Shown here one piece after another: positions 62,329-64,000 of a stretch of DNA of 64,000 bases; within the stretch, counting starts at the first letter, position 1, and each line of letters begins with the position of its first letter. The notes beneath the pieces were generated by a model. That model saw only the letters and a program-made list of their open reading frames with translations, was not told where the DNA came from and did not search any database. Position numbers and translations under genes: made by a program. Source of the stretch: Pseudomonas laurylsulfativorans (GTDB lineage: Bacteria > Pseudomonadota > Gammaproteobacteria > Pseudomonadales > Pseudomonadaceae); assembly GCF_002906155.1 (NCBI RefSeq), contig NZ_MUJK01000003.1, forward strand, positions 682,001-746,000, in the 5' to 3' direction.

Positions 62329-64000
62329 ATGGAAATCAAGGTCAACTTTCTCGACAACCTTCGACTTGAAGCTAAGTTCGACGACTTCACGGTGATTGCC
62401 GATCAACCCATTCGCTACAAGGGCGATGGCTCGGCGCCGGGGCCGTTCGATTATTTCCTGGCTTCGTCGGCGTTGTGTGCGGCGTACTTCGTGAAGCTGT
62501 ATTGCGAGACTCGCAATATCCCCACCGAAAATATCCGCCTGTCGCAGAACAACATTGTTGACCCGGAAAACCGGTACAACCAGATTTTCAAGATTCAGGT
62601 CGAATTGCCGGCGGATATCTCCGCCAAGGACCGTCAGGGGATCTTGCGCTCCATTGACCGTTGTACGGTAAAGAAGGTGGTGCAAACCGGGCCTGAGTTT
62701 GTGATTGAAGAGGTCGAAAACCTCGACGCCGATGCCCAGGCGTTGCTGATGCCGCACTCGACCAGCGAAGCGGGCACCTACATTGTGGGCAAGGACCTGC
62801 CGCTGGAGCAAACCATCGCCAACATGTCGGGCATCCTGGCCGACCTGGGCATGAAGATTGAAATCGCTTCGTGGCGCAATATCGTTCCCAATGTGTGGTC
62901 GCTGCATATTCGCGATGCGCACTCGCCGATGTGTTTTACCAACGGCAAAGGCGCGACCAAAGAAGGCGCGCTGGCATCGGCACTGGGCGAGTTTATCGAG
63001 CGGCTCAACTGCAACTTCTTCTATAACGATCAGTTCTGGGGCGAGGAAATCGCCAACGCTGCGTTTGTACATTACCCGGACGAGCGCTGGTTCAAGCCTG
63101 GCCCGAAGGACGAACTGCCGTCTGAAATCCTCGACGAATACTGCCTGAAGATTTACGACCGGGACGGCGAGTTGCGTGGTTCGCATCTGTACGACACCAA
63201 CTCCGGCAACACCCAGCGCGGTATTTGTTCGCTACCCTTTGTGCGCCAGTCGGACAATGAGGTGGTGTACTTCCCGTCTAACCTGATCGAAAACCTGTTC
63301 CTGAGTAATGGCATGAGCGCTGGCAATACGCTGGCCGAAGCGCAGGTGCAGTGCCTGTCGGAAATCTTCGAGCGCGCGGTCAAGCGCGAAATCCTTGAAG
63401 GCGAAATGGCCCTGCCGGATGTGCCGCAGGAAGTGCTGGCGAAGTACCCGGGGATTCTGGCCGGTATCCAAGGGCTTGAAGAGCAGGGCTTCCCGGTGCT
63501 GGTCAAGGATGCGTCGCTGGGCGGGGAGTTCCCTGTGATGTGCGTCACCTTGATGAACCCGCGTACCGGTGGCGTATTTGCCTCGTTCGGCGCGCACCCA
63601 AGCCTGGAAGTGGCGCTGGAGCGCAGCCTGACGGAACTGCTGCAAGGCCGAAGTTTTGAAGGTCTGAACGATCTGCCTCAGCCGACATTCGAAGGTCAGG
63701 CGGTGACTGAACCGAACAACTTCGTGGAGCACTTTATCGACTCCAGCGGTGTGGTCTCGTGGCGCTTCTTCAGTGCCAAACCGGATTTCGAGTTCGTTGA
63801 GTGGGATTTCTCCGGTCAAGGCGAAAACTCCAATGTCGAAGAGGCCGCGACGTTGTTCGGCATTCTCGAAGACATGGACAAAGAAGTGTACATGGCGGTC
63901 TATGAACACATTGGCGCCAAAGCCTGCCGCATTCTGGTGCCGGATTACTCGGAAATTTATCCGGTAGAAGACTTGATCTGGGATAACACCAACAAAGCGC
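62329..64000 (+). CDS. OsmC domain / YcaO domain fusion protein (partial, runs off the end)
   Basis: 557 codons are visible without a stop. Residues 1 to about 135 form an OsmC-like domain (GDGSAPGPFDYFLASSALCAAYF, the peroxiredoxin-like cysteine region). A YcaO domain begins near 190 (SWRNIVPNVWSLHIRD, GKGATKEGALASALGEFIERLNC, AQVQCLSEIFERAVKREI), with the Glu residues of its ATP site. E. coli YcaO lacks the extra OsmC half, while Pseudomonas homologues have it. YcaO proteins activate amide backbones with ATP; this type is linked to RimO/ribosomal S12 methylthiolation. Confidence 0.88.
   Translation, partial: MEIKVNFLDNLRLEAKFDDFTVIADQPIRYKGDGSAPGPFDYFLASSALCAAYFVKLYCETRNIPTENIRLSQNNIVDPENRYNQIFKIQVELPADISAKDRQGILRSIDRCTVKKVVQTGPEFVIEEVENLDADAQALLMPHSTSEAGTYIVGKDLPLEQTIANMSGILADLGMKIEIASWRNIVPNVWSLHIRDAHSPMCFTNGKGATKEGALASALGEFIERLNCNFFYNDQFWGEEIANAAFVHYPDERWFKPGPKDELPSEILDEYCLKIYDRDGELRGSHLYDTNSGNTQRGICSLPFVRQSDNEVVYFPSNLIENLFLSNGMSAGNTLAEAQVQCLSEIFERAVKREILEGEMALPDVPQEVLAKYPGILAGIQGLEEQGFPVLVKDASLGGEFPVMCVTLMNPRTGGVFASFGAHPSLEVALERSLTELLQGRSFEGLNDLPQPTFEGQAVTEPNNFVEHFIDSSGVVSWRFFSAKPDFEFVEWDFSGQGENSNVEEAATLFGILEDMDKEVYMAVYEHIGAKACRILVPDYSEIYPVEDLIWDNTNKA

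Noticed and set aside
62311..63186. 291-codon and neighbouring minus-strand frames to 63909
   Set aside because: Antisense to the OsmC-YcaO gene, which continues without a stop to the window end.

Overview
The window reads as Pseudomonas chromosome, most likely the P. fluorescens/P. chlororaphis side of the genus. The evidence is a glcC-glcDEF glycolate oxidase locus of Pseudomonas type, a PckA close to the Pseudomonas form, an aldoxime dehydratase-amidase-Fe nitrile hydratase cluster like the one known from P. chlororaphis, and a two-domain OsmC/YcaO protein. Species-level placement is inference.

Layout. (1) 1-3.6 kb: glcF (start only), glcE, glcD and divergent glcC, with two palindromic GntR-type operators between them. 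(2) 4-41 kb: a visibly AT-richer accessory block dominated by transporters and catabolic enzymes. It holds three YbjJ-like MFS proteins, an NCS1 permease, an ACS-type MFS, an EamA exporter and a polar amino acid ABC transporter. The enzymes are two nearly identical SDRs, a GMC oxidoreductase, an aldehyde dehydrogenase, a NIPSNAP protein, a proline-racemase-family enzyme, two alpha/beta hydrolases, a dienelactone hydrolase, cupins, a trehalose synthase, aspartate dehydrogenase, an aminotransferase and PEP carboxykinase. A chemoreceptor is also present. About twenty copies of a LacI-family operator (consensus TGTAAWCGWTTACA) sit in front of these genes, and one LacI-family regulator (16296-17324) lies in the middle. 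I read the block as one large single-regulator catabolic regulon whose substrate I cannot name. The outputs point to a nitrogen-containing carbon source feeding oxaloacetate and PEP.

(3) 41.5-49.3 kb: a mixed accessory stretch. It holds a two-gene HAM1-like/SIR2-like operon that looks like an NAD-depleting anti-phage module, LysE and patatin genes, a NYN/LOTUS protein, a truncated membrane coiled-coil gene, a tyrosine integrase, and a 3' fragment of tRNA-Pro that marks an attachment site. (4) 49.7-57.6 kb: an aldoxime-to-carboxylate pathway. OxdA makes the nitrile, Fe-type nitrile hydratase (alpha, beta and a P47K metallochaperone) makes the amide, and the amidase makes the acid. An outer-membrane channel and an AraC/XylS-type activator accompany them. 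The two operon promoters share one architecture: paired 17-bp direct repeats with a 21-bp period, 21 bp from the same -10-like hexamer. (5) 58-64 kb: ordinary chromosomal genes, including a small acidic protein, a truncated DUF3016 gene, a MAPEG protein, a small helical protein related to one in region 3, an aldehyde dehydrogenase with a divergent LysR regulator, and the first 557 codons of an OsmC-YcaO protein.

Decay is visible inside the catabolic block: an MFS pseudogene, a truncated cupin copy and a broken mini-gene behind an intact operator. A pckA copy there has a run-on C-terminus.
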